50,431 nucleotides of DNA, taken from positions 1 through 50,431 of the IMG/VR virus record IMGVR_UViG_3300006749_000018. One strand, 5' to 3'. Shown one piece after another: positions 41,279 through 49,486 of the stretch; positions within the stretch are counted from its first letter, which is position 1, and every line of letters starts with the position of its first letter. The notes under the pieces were generated by a model, which saw only the letters and a list, made by a program, of their open reading frames with translations, ran no database searches and was not told where the DNA came from. Source of the DNA: a virus. The position numbers and the translations under genes are program-made.

Positions 41279-41390
41279 AAAATACAGACAGGGTAGAAGA
41301 AAAGAGCAAGTAGAAGGCCATGCTAAAGCAGCAATGCTTGGTATAGTAGGTATAGTATTAATATTGTTTATTATAGGATTATCACAATGA
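41262..41390 (+). CDS. Small membrane protein, 42 aa
   Basis: ATG at 41262, TGA at 41388-41390, ATGA overlap with the nuclease gene. Charged N-terminus (MTEEDKKYRQGRRKEQVEGH), then one membrane helix (AAMLGIVGIVLILFIIGL). Size and one-helix form are compatible with a small pinholin, but it lies far from the endolysin. Confidence 0.5.
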   Translation: MTEEDKKYRQGRRKEQVEGHAKAAMLGIVGIVLILFIIGLSQ

Positions 41391-42373
41391 TAGTAGATAA
41401 ACAAAAAGAAGAAGAGTTTTTTAGTAAAGACTTTAACTTCAGTTATTCATCACTGAATAGACTGCTATTTTCTCCATCTTTGTTCTACAAAGACTATATA
41501 TTAAAAGAAAAAGAAATTAGGTTAGATAAGCATCTTGTAGAGGGTAGTGTAATACACTGCCTTCTATTTGAAGCTGATAAACTAAAAGAAAAGTTCAAGA
41601 TTGTACCTGGTAAAACACCATCAGATAGTGTAAAGAAAGTATTATATAATATGCTACAATACACAGATGCTGTATCACTAGATAAAGTTGAGGACTTTGT
41701 TATACTTGATTCTCTTAAAGAGATTAACCTTTATCAGAGTCTCAAAAAAGATGAGCAGAGAATTGCTAAAATAAGAACATCAGATAACTCAGACTATTGG
41801 GCATTCATGATGAATGATATCAAAAATATTATTGATCTTGACACGCTTAATAAATGTAAAGATAGAGTTGAGCTACTAAATAACAATGAAGAAGTTAAAA
41901 CAGCATTGGCTCAAAAACAATCAGACTTTGAACTAGATCCCATTACAACTCATGCAGAAGCATATTTGAAATGTGAACTTGCAAATTATGATTTTGGATT
42001 ACATGGGTACATTGACTTTTATGAAGTAAATGATGACACAAAAGAAGTAACTATATATGATTTAAAAACTACATCAAAAAGTATCACGGATTTTAAAGAT
42101 ACTGTAGAGTATTATAACTATTGGTTACAGGCGGCTGTATATAGCAAGCTTGTGTTTGAAAATTTACCAGAAGAAAAGAAAGATTATACTATTAGATTTA
42201 GATTTATTGTAATAGATAGTTATGATCAAGTGTATATTTTTAATGTATCTATTGAGTCTATGTCAAGCTGGATGGATGACTTATTTAATGCTTTAGAAGC
42301 TGCAAAACACCATTTTGACACCAAAAACTTTAATTTACCTTATGAATTCTTAATAAGAAGGGTTAATTTATAG
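41387..42373 (+). CDS. PD-(D/E)XK exonuclease-like protein (RecE/Cas4 type)
   Basis: 328 aa. FSYSSLNRLLFSPSLFY near the start, then GSVIH (53-57), GLHGYIDFYEV (~204-214, Asp), VTIYDLKTTSKS (~221-232, D-x-K), NYWLQAAVYSKLV (~243-255, QxxxY). This is the RecE C-terminal/PDDEXK arrangement. With the Sak4-like annealing ATPase and SSB it would form a recombination set. Follows a tiny membrane gene by ATGA overlap. Confidence 0.78.
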   Translation: MIVDKQKEEEFFSKDFNFSYSSLNRLLFSPSLFYKDYILKEKEIRLDKHLVEGSVIHCLLFEADKLKEKFKIVPGKTPSDSVKKVLYNMLQYTDAVSLDKVEDFVILDSLKEINLYQSLKKDEQRIAKIRTSDNSDYWAFMMNDIKNIIDLDTLNKCKDRVELLNNNEEVKTALAQKQSDFELDPITTHAEAYLKCELANYDFGLHGYIDFYEVNDDTKEVTIYDLKTTSKSITDFKDTVEYYNYWLQAAVYSKLVFENLPEEKKDYTIRFRFIVIDSYDQVYIFNVSIESMSSWMDDLFNALEAAKHHFDTKNFNLPYEFLIRRVNL

Positions 42374-42374
42374 T

Positions 42375-42956
42375 ATGAAGAGTGTTTATACAGAGTATTT
42401 TCAAAAAAGTAAGGTCTTTCTATACCCATTACTACGTTTAAAGAAAGGAATTGACTATGTTCCTGCAGAAACGTACTGTTTTTGGGATGAAATATATGAC
42501 CATACTGACTATAAATTTATTTGTCTATATAAAACTAAATATAATACTAGCTTTCAAGACTTTCAAATAAAACATTTACCATTATTAAATAATAAAATGG
42601 AACATTATGATTTGGGAGAAGAACAAATTATAATATTTGACATGAAAGACTTTAGACATGACTATGATAAATTTATAGAAGGGAGATACTCTGCATTCGG
42701 TGTAGACAGTAAGATAGCTATCCTTGATTACTTTGGTGGTCAAGGAAAGATATCATCATATGTTCAATCTTTTTTAAGCCCTGATGAAGATTTACATAAA
42801 TTATATTCTGAATTTTTTAATGTTGACTTTGAGCTTATACAAGAAGTACACGAGTTATGTAGTGCTCCTGATAAAATAAAAGAAACACTTTATTATTCAT
42901 ATCCTATGAAAATAGATTTGCATAATTTCAAAAATTCATTATCTTTGGGAAAATAA
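42375..42956 (+). CDS. Hypothetical protein, 193 aa
   Basis: Starts MKSVYTEYFQKSKVFLYPLL, a beginning shared by uncharacterised marine phage proteins. Aromatic-rich, acidic (YCFWDEIYDHTDYKFICLYK). No catalytic motif. Next to the nuclease (1 nt gap) and before the 138-aa gene in the same transcript. Confidence 0.5.
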   Translation: MKSVYTEYFQKSKVFLYPLLRLKKGIDYVPAETYCFWDEIYDHTDYKFICLYKTKYNTSFQDFQIKHLPLLNNKMEHYDLGEEQIIIFDMKDFRHDYDKFIEGRYSAFGVDSKIAILDYFGGQGKISSYVQSFLSPDEDLHKLYSEFFNVDFELIQEVHELCSAPDKIKETLYYSYPMKIDLHNFKNSLSLGK

Positions 42957-42962
42957 TCAAAT

Positions 42963-43379
42963 ATGAGTATAGGTAAAAACATGATGCTTGTTAACTCTTC
43001 TTTTAGAGGAGCTAAGAGTTTTAATTTAATTCCTGTGAGCAAAGAAGCTCCGTATATTGAAGCCATGTTTGACCCATCATCTGGTATTCTAGCATGTATT
43101 GGTGTGAATAATAAACAATCATTCCATATGGTGCCAAGATTAAATGATGAAGGTCAACCAATGAGGCTTAAGGTTCCTAATAAAGCAACCGGTAAAACTG
43201 TTAAAGAACAAAGAGTAAGTCAACAAACCTATTCTGAGTACTATGTAGCTGAAAAAAATGATATTGAAAATTTCATAAACATTTTTGCAATCAATGCAGA
43301 TACATTTGATTATAAACAGTTTATTGATGTTGATATTAAAAAAACGGAAACATCTAAAATTATATTACCAGGACAGTAG
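42963..43379 (+). CDS. Conserved hypothetical protein, 138 aa
   Basis: Beta-rich small protein (GILACIGVNNKQSFHMVPRL; SEYYVAEKNDIENFINIFAI). No motif. Last gene of the operon that is closed by the terminator at 43411-43435; the next gene is the DNA polymerase. Confidence 0.55.
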   Translation: MSIGKNMMLVNSSFRGAKSFNLIPVSKEAPYIEAMFDPSSGILACIGVNNKQSFHMVPRLNDEGQPMRLKVPNKATGKTVKEQRVSQQTYSEYYVAEKNDIENFINIFAINADTFDYKQFIDVDIKKTETSKIILPGQ

Positions 43380-43410
43380 TGGGTCCAATTACTACTATCC
43401 TTAAAAAAAG

Positions 43411-43435
43411 AAGCCTATTGACGTAGGCTTTTTTT
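43411..43435 (+). terminator. Intrinsic terminator before the DNA polymerase gene
   Basis: AAGCCTA (43411-43417) pairs with TAGGCTT (43424-43430) around a 6-nt loop, followed by seven T (43429-43435). A clean rho-independent structure. Confidence 0.92.
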
Positions 43436-43452
43436 GGCTATAACAATTACAT

Positions 43453-45450
43453 ATGCATATGAAACATTGGGTAATGGACTATGAAACCCTATCAAACTGC
43501 TTTGTTGCAGTATTTAAACACTATAAAACTGAAGAGCAAAAGGTGTTTGTAATACATGAACTGAGAGATGATAGAGATGCTTTCATTGAGTTCTTAATAC
43601 AAAATATAAATAATAGAGAGTGGCACATTTCATTCAATGGCCTTGCCTTTGATGCACAGGTCACTCATTATATAATAGATAATCATAAGGATTGGAGACA
43701 CGGAACTGCTGATGAAGTTGCAAGAGCCATATATAGATATGCACAAAAAACTATAACTGCTGCAAACAACAAACAGTTTTCAGAATATCCAATATGGAAA
43801 ATGGTTATAGGACAGATAGATATATTTAAAATGCATCACTGGGATAATCCTGCTAAGCGCTCTAGCTTGAAGTGGATTCAGTACAGTATGGATTGGCAAA
43901 ATATTCTTGATATGCCTTTGTCTCATGAGACAGAAATAGAGACGCAAGAACAACTTGACACTATAATAGAATACTGTATAAATGATGTTGAGTCAACTAA
44001 AGAAATCTTTAATAGATCTAAATCTTTAGTAAGTTTACGTAAAACATTGACAAAAGAGTATGGTATTAATCTATTTAGCGCATCAGAACCAAGAATAAGT
44101 AAAGAACTATTTGGTTATTACTTATCTAGACTATTAAATATACCTAAAGGTGAATTAAAAAAGATGAGAACTTATAGAGAAACTATAAAGTTCAAAGATA
44201 TAATATTGCCTTATGTTAATTTTAAGTCTGCTGAGTTTAATGTTCTATTAGATAGATTTAAACATGTTGAACTAGACCCATCTAACTTAAGAGGTGGTTT
44301 CAAGTACAACATAAACTATAAAGGGGTCAACACACACTTTGGTTTAGGTGGTGCACATGGTGCACGTCAACCTGGGGTGTATGAATCAGATGAAGAACAT
44401 ATAATTATGTCTTCAGATGTTACATCATTCTACCCGAATCTTGTAATCAAGAACAAATGGTCACCAGGACACTTCCCTGCGGATGAGTTTTGTGACCAGT
44501 ATGAATGGTTCTTCAAAGAAAGAAAGAAGATACCTAAGAGTAATCCTATGAACTATGTTTATAAGATTATATTAAACTCAACATTTGGCTTGAGTAATGA
44601 TATAAACAGTTTCTTTTATGATCCTGAGCTTTGTATGAAGATTACAGTAAATGGTCAACTAACGTTGATGATGCTGTATGAAATGATTATGGAAGCTATA
44701 CCTGGGTCAATATCATTACTACAGAATACAGATGGTATAGAGATTAGAATACCAAGAGAACAAAAACAAAAGTATCTTGAGGTATGTGCAGAATGGGAAG
44801 AGATAACAAATCTACAACTTGAGCATGATGAGTATCAAAAGTTAGTACTTGGTGATGTAAATAATTACATTGGGTTAAACAGCTTTATACAAGTACCTAT
44901 TGATACATATAGAAGCATTAAACAAAAGAGTCCACATTATCTATTTAAAGTAGATAAAGATAAATTCTACTATGCTCCTACAAAGCTCAAGGGTAGATTT
45001 GATTTTCACAACTTAATGTTGCATAAAAATAAATCTAAACTTATTATACCAAAAGCTATCTACTATTACTTTATATATGATATGTTACCAGAAGAATACT
45101 TGAATCAAAATAAAAACATCCTTGACTACTGCATAGGTGGTAAGTCAAAAGGTGATTGGCAACAAGTTTCTAGAACAATAGTTAATGGTGAATTTCATGA
45201 AGAAAAGTTACAGAAGATAAATAGATATTATATATCAAAGACCGGTGTCAAGATTATAAAAGTAAATAAGAATGACAATAGAGAAATACAATTAGAGTCC
45301 GGTAAATGGTTACAAACTATCTATAATAAGATGGAAATAGAACCTAAATGGGAAAATTATAATATCAATAAATCTTATTATCTATCTGCTATAGAGCAAG
45401 AGATAAATAATATTCTTAAGGTATCAACAAGCCAGTTGGAATTATTTTAA
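43453..45450 (+). CDS. Family B DNA polymerase
   Basis: 665 aa, small for PolB. The 3'-5' exonuclease motifs are MDYET (Asp9, Glu11), FNGLAFDAQ (61-69) and YCINDVEST (174-182, YxxxD). The polymerase motifs are A SSDVTSFYPNL (320-330, DxxSxYP), B KIILNSTFG (371-379, Kx3NSxxG) and C NTDGIEI (425-431, in place of YxDTD). The longer ATG at 43453 gives MHMKHW; the later Met is also possible (43459). It replicates the phage genome with the helicase and primase. No terminal-protein domain is seen. Confidence 0.88.
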   Translation: MHMKHWVMDYETLSNCFVAVFKHYKTEEQKVFVIHELRDDRDAFIEFLIQNINNREWHISFNGLAFDAQVTHYIIDNHKDWRHGTADEVARAIYRYAQKTITAANNKQFSEYPIWKMVIGQIDIFKMHHWDNPAKRSSLKWIQYSMDWQNILDMPLSHETEIETQEQLDTIIEYCINDVESTKEIFNRSKSLVSLRKTLTKEYGINLFSASEPRISKELFGYYLSRLLNIPKGELKKMRTYRETIKFKDIILPYVNFKSAEFNVLLDRFKHVELDPSNLRGGFKYNINYKGVNTHFGLGGAHGARQPGVYESDEEHIIMSSDVTSFYPNLVIKNKWSPGHFPADEFCDQYEWFFKERKKIPKSNPMNYVYKIILNSTFGLSNDINSFFYDPELCMKITVNGQLTLMMLYEMIMEAIPGSISLLQNTDGIEIRIPREQKQKYLEVCAEWEEITNLQLEHDEYQKLVLGDVNNYIGLNSFIQVPIDTYRSIKQKSPHYLFKVDKDKFYYAPTKLKGRFDFHNLMLHKNKSKLIIPKAIYYYFIYDMLPEEYLNQNKNILDYCIGGKSKGDWQQVSRTIVNGEFHEEKLQKINRYYISKTGVKIIKVNKNDNREIQLESGKWLQTIYNKMEIEPKWENYNINKSYYLSAIEQEINNILKVSTSQLELF

Positions 45451-45452
45451 TT

Positions 45453-45650
45453 ATGAGTAAATACAAAGGACAGAAGTTCTTTAATGTTTGGTACATTCCG
45501 CATGATAAAATGTGGAGTGAACCAAACCCATCACTGTATAAAAAGTGGATGGGCGTTTGGGCACCCAATAAAAAGTCAGCTACAAAACAAGCTGAGGAAG
45601 ACGGGTTTGTCAAATGGATTGAAGAAGAAAAACTAAATATTGAAAAATGA
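45453..45650 (+). CDS. Small hypothetical protein, 65 aa
   Basis: Lys/Trp-rich (KGQKFFNVWYIPHDKMW; KKWMGVWAPNKKSATKQAEE). No motif. Lies 2 nt after the polymerase and overlaps the radical SAM gene by 4 nt, so it is probably co-translated. Confidence 0.55.
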   Translation: MSKYKGQKFFNVWYIPHDKMWSEPNPSLYKKWMGVWAPNKKSATKQAEEDGFVKWIEEEKLNIEK

Positions 45651-46480
45651 TTAAGGTTCAAACAACAAAAACTCTAACCACAAAACCTAATAACAATAGT
45701 GCAAATTGCATAGCCCCTAATGTAATCTACGGATGCATGGGTGGCTGTGTGAACACTTATTGTTATATGGCTAGATATAACGGTAAAAGAGTATACGTAA
45801 ATAAAAACGTTGATCAAATATTCAAGTCTGTTGTTGAATGGGAAAAGACATTTGTAAAAGTCCCAGACCAACAAGACCCTATATATACAATGGTAGATGT
45901 TGCTTGTAACACAGATTTAGTTCTGATGCAAAGACATATGCCAGAGCCTTTACATGATTATCTTAAGCGCTATGATGATCATCCTCAACTTAATAGTACA
46001 ATGGCTACAAAGTATCCTAATCTCCTTAAACTGGATGTTAATCACTTTAATAAGAAACCCAGAGTAAGGGTAAGTCTTATGCCTCAGATATATTCTGATA
46101 TACTTGAACCAAAGATGCAGAAAATATCAGGTAGAATAGTAGATATAGACCGGTTAAAAGACTTAGGATGGGAAGTCCACTGTAATTATAGTCCATTAAT
46201 ATTCTATCCAGGATGGAAAGAAGAGTACAATACACTATTTCGTGTAGTAAAAGAGATTGCTGGAGTTAATAAGTGTGAGGTAATAGCATTAACTAATCAC
46301 AGAAACCAAATGGCTAAGGCTACACCAGAAGCTCAAGAACTAATGAGAAGATCTTCTGAAATAAAAAATCACTCAGGTGTTATGAGGTATCCAATACAAC
46401 ATAAAACCAGATTGTTATCAGAATTTAAGGAGATTTACAAAAAATATTTTCCATTAAACACAATAAGATATATATTTTAG
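45647..46480 (+). CDS. Spore-photoproduct-lyase-like radical SAM protein
   Basis: 277 aa. The Fe-S motif region is VIYGCMGGCVNTYCYMAR with Cys30, Cys34 and Cys39, so the spacing is C-x3-C-x4-C instead of the usual C-x3-C-x2-C. The C-terminal part has GWEVHCNYSPLIFYPGW and ends WNTIRYIF-like (PLNTIRYIF), which recalls SPL-like proteins. It might repair DNA lesions or modify nucleotides; the exact reaction is unknown. Located after the polymerase in the plus arm. Confidence 0.7.
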   Translation: MIKVQTTKTLTTKPNNNSANCIAPNVIYGCMGGCVNTYCYMARYNGKRVYVNKNVDQIFKSVVEWEKTFVKVPDQQDPIYTMVDVACNTDLVLMQRHMPEPLHDYLKRYDDHPQLNSTMATKYPNLLKLDVNHFNKKPRVRVSLMPQIYSDILEPKMQKISGRIVDIDRLKDLGWEVHCNYSPLIFYPGWKEEYNTLFRVVKEIAGVNKCEVIALTNHRNQMAKATPEAQELMRRSSEIKNHSGVMRYPIQHKTRLLSEFKEIYKKYFPLNTIRYIF

Positions 46481-46481
46481 T

Positions 46482-46511
46482 TTGTTGGCTCAGTATTTTT
46501 TATTATATTTA
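46482..46511 (+). promoter_or_regulatory. Bacteroidota-type promoter candidate before the DUF932-like gene
   Basis: TTG (46482-46484), 19 nt spacer, TATATTTA (46504-46511), a near match to TAnnTTTG. The ATG is at 46533. It lies in the 52-nt gap after the radical SAM gene. Confidence 0.45.
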
Positions 46512-46532
46512 CACTTTAAAAGTTTATAAATT

Positions 46533-47423
46533 ATGGGATACACAAAACCAAAAGAGACTACCAGACAATATCTGGAGTCACAACCTTTACCAACACATGG
46601 TAAAAGCTATACAGTCATACCCCACGCTAGGGTAATTGACACAACACTTAAACTGTTGAATGACAGTGGATTTAGTGTAACAAAAGAGATGTACAGAGCT
46701 AATATGAATGCAAATGTAGCACAGGGTATATACCACATTACTCCTCTAGCTACATCAGATGAAAAGGTCAGTAAAGAAACTGAACTAGGGATGATGTTTG
46801 CTTGGACTAACTCATATGATAAGTCTACAAGATTTCAGTGCTCTATTGGAGGATACGTTATGGTATGCTACAATGGTACATGTAGTGGAGATCTTGCAAA
46901 CTTTGCACGTAAACACACAGGTTCAGCAGACATTGATATAAATACTCAGATATCAAGCCAGATAAAAAGAGCTGAGTTAATATTTAGAAAGATTATAGAT
47001 GACAGAGACTTCTTAAGAAATACAGATATGTCTATGGAAGCACAAGCAAAAATGCTTGGTATGCTTTACTGTGATTTAGAACTTCTAGATAATACACAAA
47101 TGAGTATTGCTAAGTCTGAGATGGATAAGCCCTCTTTTAATTACAACTGTAATCCTGAGACGGCATGGACTTTCTATAATCATGTTACACATGCATTAAA
47201 AAAGAGTCATCCACGTACATGGTTAAAAGATACACAGAGATTTCATGATTACATTACCTCTTTACTTAAAGGTAATAATATAAACACTGAAAAAACTCCA
47301 GTATTATACAATCCTAACAATAAGATATCAGAAATGCAAATAGATGATACTGATTGGTTAGAGATACCAAATACTGTAGATGTAGATATTGTGCAGAACA
47401 GAGTGGAAAACATGCTTAGATGA
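46533..47423 (+). CDS. DUF932-like phage protein
   Basis: 296 aa. IPHARVIDTTLKLLNDSGFSV, GMMFAWTNSYDKSTRFQCSIGGYVMVCYNGTCSG and the helical TAWTFYNHVTHALKKSHP resemble the DUF932 (phage/plasmid-like TIGR03299) pattern. Family proteins are frequent in phages and plasmids but lack a known reaction. Ends by ATGA overlap with a tiny membrane gene. Confidence 0.65.
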   Translation: MGYTKPKETTRQYLESQPLPTHGKSYTVIPHARVIDTTLKLLNDSGFSVTKEMYRANMNANVAQGIYHITPLATSDEKVSKETELGMMFAWTNSYDKSTRFQCSIGGYVMVCYNGTCSGDLANFARKHTGSADIDINTQISSQIKRAELIFRKIIDDRDFLRNTDMSMEAQAKMLGMLYCDLELLDNTQMSIAKSEMDKPSFNYNCNPETAWTFYNHVTHALKKSHPRTWLKDTQRFHDYITSLLKGNNINTEKTPVLYNPNNKISEMQIDDTDWLEIPNTVDVDIVQNRVENMLR

Positions 47424-47521
47424 CATGGGAAATTGTAATTAGCGTTATAATTTTATATGTTTGTTTAAGCTTGGTCTTTTCAGACAAGTGGCACAAGTAT
47501 TAGAGTTTGAAGGGGTGTAAC
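47420..47521 (+). CDS. Tiny membrane peptide, 33 aa
   Basis: ATG at 47420 overlaps the previous stop as ATGA; TAA at 47519-47521. One membrane helix (WEIVISVIILYVLFKLGLF) and a short polar end. The stop codon lies at the edge of the terminator stem 47511-47568, so ribosomes reaching the stop would touch the hairpin. Function unknown. Confidence 0.45.
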
Positions 47522-47568
47522 CAGCTGGAGTAAGTCATAATTGATTATAATTAGTCCAACACCCCTTT
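47511..47568 (+). terminator. Long hairpin, probable terminator or attenuator
   Basis: AAGGGGTGT (47511-47519) pairs with ACACCCCTT (47560-47568), 9 bp, with a 40-nt loop holding the palindrome CCAGCTGG and an AT stem TAATT/AATTA. Followed by TT, then ACTCTTTAATTT. Stable, but the loop is long for a simple terminator. Confidence 0.6.
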
Positions 47569-47590
47569 TACTCTTTAATTTAAATAGCTT

Positions 47591-47791
47591 ATGAAATATT
47601 TATTACTTATTGTGTTTGCAGGTATTTTTACTTGTGGGCCCAAATATGACATTAATAAAGACCCCGAGGTCTTAGATTGGTATATAGATGATAATGATAC
47701 CATTATATATAGAAAAGAAGATTCTATTAGAGATGCCCGTGATAGATGGGAGTATCATAGAAGTCTTGCACATGATAGTTTATGGGAATGA
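47591..47791 (+). CDS. Small lipoprotein-like protein, 66 aa
   Basis: Starts MKYLLLIVFAGIFTCGP. A hydrophobic signal with Cys15 in a weak lipobox (IFTC), then a short acidic/basic mature part with many Asp and Arg (YDINKDPEVLDWYID, RDARDRWEYHR). Similar in form to the lipoprotein at 19477 (both read CGP after the signal). Probably lipid-anchored in the host envelope. Overlaps the next gene by 4 nt. Confidence 0.55.
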   Translation: MKYLLLIVFAGIFTCGPKYDINKDPEVLDWYIDDNDTIIYRKEDSIRDARDRWEYHRSLAHDSLWE

Positions 47792-47967
47792 AAAAAATAA
47801 AAGAATATTTATATGGCTTAGCCATGCAATCACCATTGCGTAAATGGGCCTTGTCTTTGACAGGCTGGAAGTGGTGGTTTTATCAGATAGTAGTTTGTGG
47901 TATCATATTCCTAATAATGGAATGGTTACTTAATAAAATTGGAATGACAATGTTACCTTGGAAATAA
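47788..47967 (+). CDS. Small membrane protein, 59 aa
   Basis: Start chosen at 47788 (ATGA overlap with the lipoprotein stop); an in-frame ATG lies two codons earlier. Basic N-terminus (MKKIKEYLYGL), then one membrane helix (WWFYQIVVCGIIFLIMEWLL). Its Trp/Lys cluster (LTGWKWW) is unusual. A holin-like function is possible but the endolysin is far away. Confidence 0.55.
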   Translation: MKKIKEYLYGLAMQSPLRKWALSLTGWKWWFYQIVVCGIIFLIMEWLLNKIGMTMLPWK

Positions 47968-47968
47968 T

Positions 47969-48319
47969 ATGAATGCAAAACAAAGAAAAGAACGCCCTGT
48001 ATATACAGGAGTGTTAAAGTATTTCCCTGATGCAATAATGGAGGTTGCTAAAGTTTCCTTAGCTGGGAACCAACAGCACCATCCAGATAAACCTTTGCAT
48101 TGGGACAGAGCTAAAAGCACAGATGAACTTGATGCACTAGCTCGCCACCTTATAGATGCAGGTAAAATTGATGATGATGGTCAACGTCACTCAGCCAAAG
48201 TTGCCTGGAGAGCTCTAGCTAATCTACAGAAAGAGATTGAGGCTGAGAGAGATCAAACAAAAAAAGATTACAAGATTCAGCCAGGAGATGCTGGAACTGA
48301 AAGTGCTTATATAATATAA
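47969..48319 (+). CDS. dATP/dGTP diphosphohydrolase, MazZ-type (DUF5664)
   Basis: 116 aa. Strong pattern of the family: YTGVLKYFPDAIMEVAKVSL, GNQQHHPDKPLHWDRAKSTD, ELDALARHLIDAG, RHSAKVAWRALANLQKE. The conserved Glu/His/Asp residues in these helices bind metal and nucleotide. In phages with 2-aminoadenine DNA this enzyme removes dATP or converts dGTP; no PurZ, the other required enzyme, is in the window. Last plus-strand gene, followed by the convergent terminator. Confidence 0.75.
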   Translation: MNAKQRKERPVYTGVLKYFPDAIMEVAKVSLAGNQQHHPDKPLHWDRAKSTDELDALARHLIDAGKIDDDGQRHSAKVAWRALANLQKEIEAERDQTKKDYKIQPGDAGTESAYII

Positions 48320-48344
48320 TAAAAAAGGGCCCATGAAGGCCCTT
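48319..48344. terminator. Convergent hairpin terminator between the arms
   Basis: AAGGGCC (48325-48331) pairs with GGCCCTT (48338-48344) around CATGAA. On the minus strand it is followed by six T (A's at 48319-48324), so it best stops minus transcripts; the hairpin may also stop the plus ones. Confidence 0.85.
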
Positions 48345-48382
48345 CTTACAAGAGTATTAGTTATTCCGTTAATTTCTACTCT

Positions 48383-48445
48383 CTATCCCCAAGCTGGTGG
48401 AACCGGTGCCGGTTCTCCATCTCTTCTTGAATGTTTATTATTCAT
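48383..48445 (-). CDS. Possible 20-residue peptide after the fibre gene
   Basis: ATG at 48445, TAG at 48383-48385, 11 nt behind the fibre stop. Product rich in Arg, Pro and Gly (RRDGEPAPVPPAWG). Contains an inverted repeat ACCGGCACCGGT. Very short; may be chance. Confidence 0.3.
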   Translation of the reverse strand: MNNKHSRRDGEPAPVPPAWG

Positions 48446-48456
48446 AGTTATTTATT

Positions 48457-49467
48457 TTAGAATGTTGATAATGCGGCTCTTTTCCATGTATTAGTTGCAG
48501 TGCACACATAAATATGTCCTGCATCTATTCTTATTTGACCTGGAGTCCCTGCTGCAGTTGCACTAGATGGCGCTGCATTTAATGCATTAAGATTAAACTC
48601 TTTAGCATTAACGGATCCTGCAGTGTCTAAAGGTAAATCTGCTTCATTATGTATAAACTGTGCTGTCCCTGTTGCTGTTCCATTATACTTATGATAGATA
48701 CCTTTGTAATTTACCAATGTCTCACTATCCTTTTTATAGTTAAGGTATATCTGATATGCATCATTTATTGTAGCTGCTGCATTAAGATCTATCTCGTAGT
48801 ATCCAGAATAAACATTATTAATATTATTGTCTGCATTACCTATATTAATAGTGTTATGGTGAGCAATTATGAAAGCAGTAGTATCCGTACCTGTTCCTTT
48901 TATAGAGACTTGATTACTATGACCGTATAGACTACTTACTTGTTTATTACCAACACCGTCCATCTCTGCAATATTGATCTGGCCAATAACAAAGTAGGCA
49001 TTACCACTTCCCTTAAATTCACTCTTAACCTGTTGTGCAACAAGTTGAGGAAATCCACCTGAGTATGCAGTTTCAACTTCTAAACTAGCCATTCGTAAGT
49101 ACTGATTCGTACCACTTGCCTGAGAACCGTGAAACTGAACTTTCTCGTTAAGTGCTATCTGGATACTGTTATCACTCGTTCTCTTTGCAAACGTAACTAA
49201 TGACGTATTCTCTACTGGATTAAACTGTGCTGTTGAATCACCTATAACTCGTAATCTATTAAAGTCTGAAGCTGTCTCTAGTACATTTGCAACTGCACTC
49301 GCTAGATCTGTAACTCTAACTAACTTTGCTTCTGGATTGTGTACAGGAGTTCCTGGTCTGTTTCCTTTATCAATACCAATCGGTATATAATCTTTAGCTT
49401 TTGGTACGCCACCAGTAACAAACTGATTTTTGTTAAACATGCTGGCTAAATCTTGAAATATATTCAT
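48457..49467 (-). CDS. Tail fibre / fibre-tip protein
   Basis: 336 aa, no Cys in the first three quarters, Asn/Gly/Ala-rich beta-type sequence. N-terminal helix (NIFQDLASMFNKNQFVTGG), a middle with NNINNVYSGYYEIDL and repeated short strands, and a C-terminal AAGTPGQIRIDAGHIYVCTA then WKRAAL, the common end of phage fibre proteins. Probably a receptor-binding or secondary fibre. It lies 19 nt after the stop of the long fibre fragment. Confidence 0.72.
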   Translation of the reverse strand: MNIFQDLASMFNKNQFVTGGVPKAKDYIPIGIDKGNRPGTPVHNPEAKLVRVTDLASAVANVLETASDFNRLRVIGDSTAQFNPVENTSLVTFAKRTSDNSIQIALNEKVQFHGSQASGTNQYLRMASLEVETAYSGGFPQLVAQQVKSEFKGSGNAYFVIGQINIAEMDGVGNKQVSSLYGHSNQVSIKGTGTDTTAFIIAHHNTINIGNADNNINNVYSGYYEIDLNAAATINDAYQIYLNYKKDSETLVNYKGIYHKYNGTATGTAQFIHNEADLPLDTAGSVNAKEFNLNALNAAPSSATAAGTPGQIRIDAGHIYVCTATNTWKRAALSTF

Positions 49468-49486
49468 TTTATTATTTTTAAATTGT

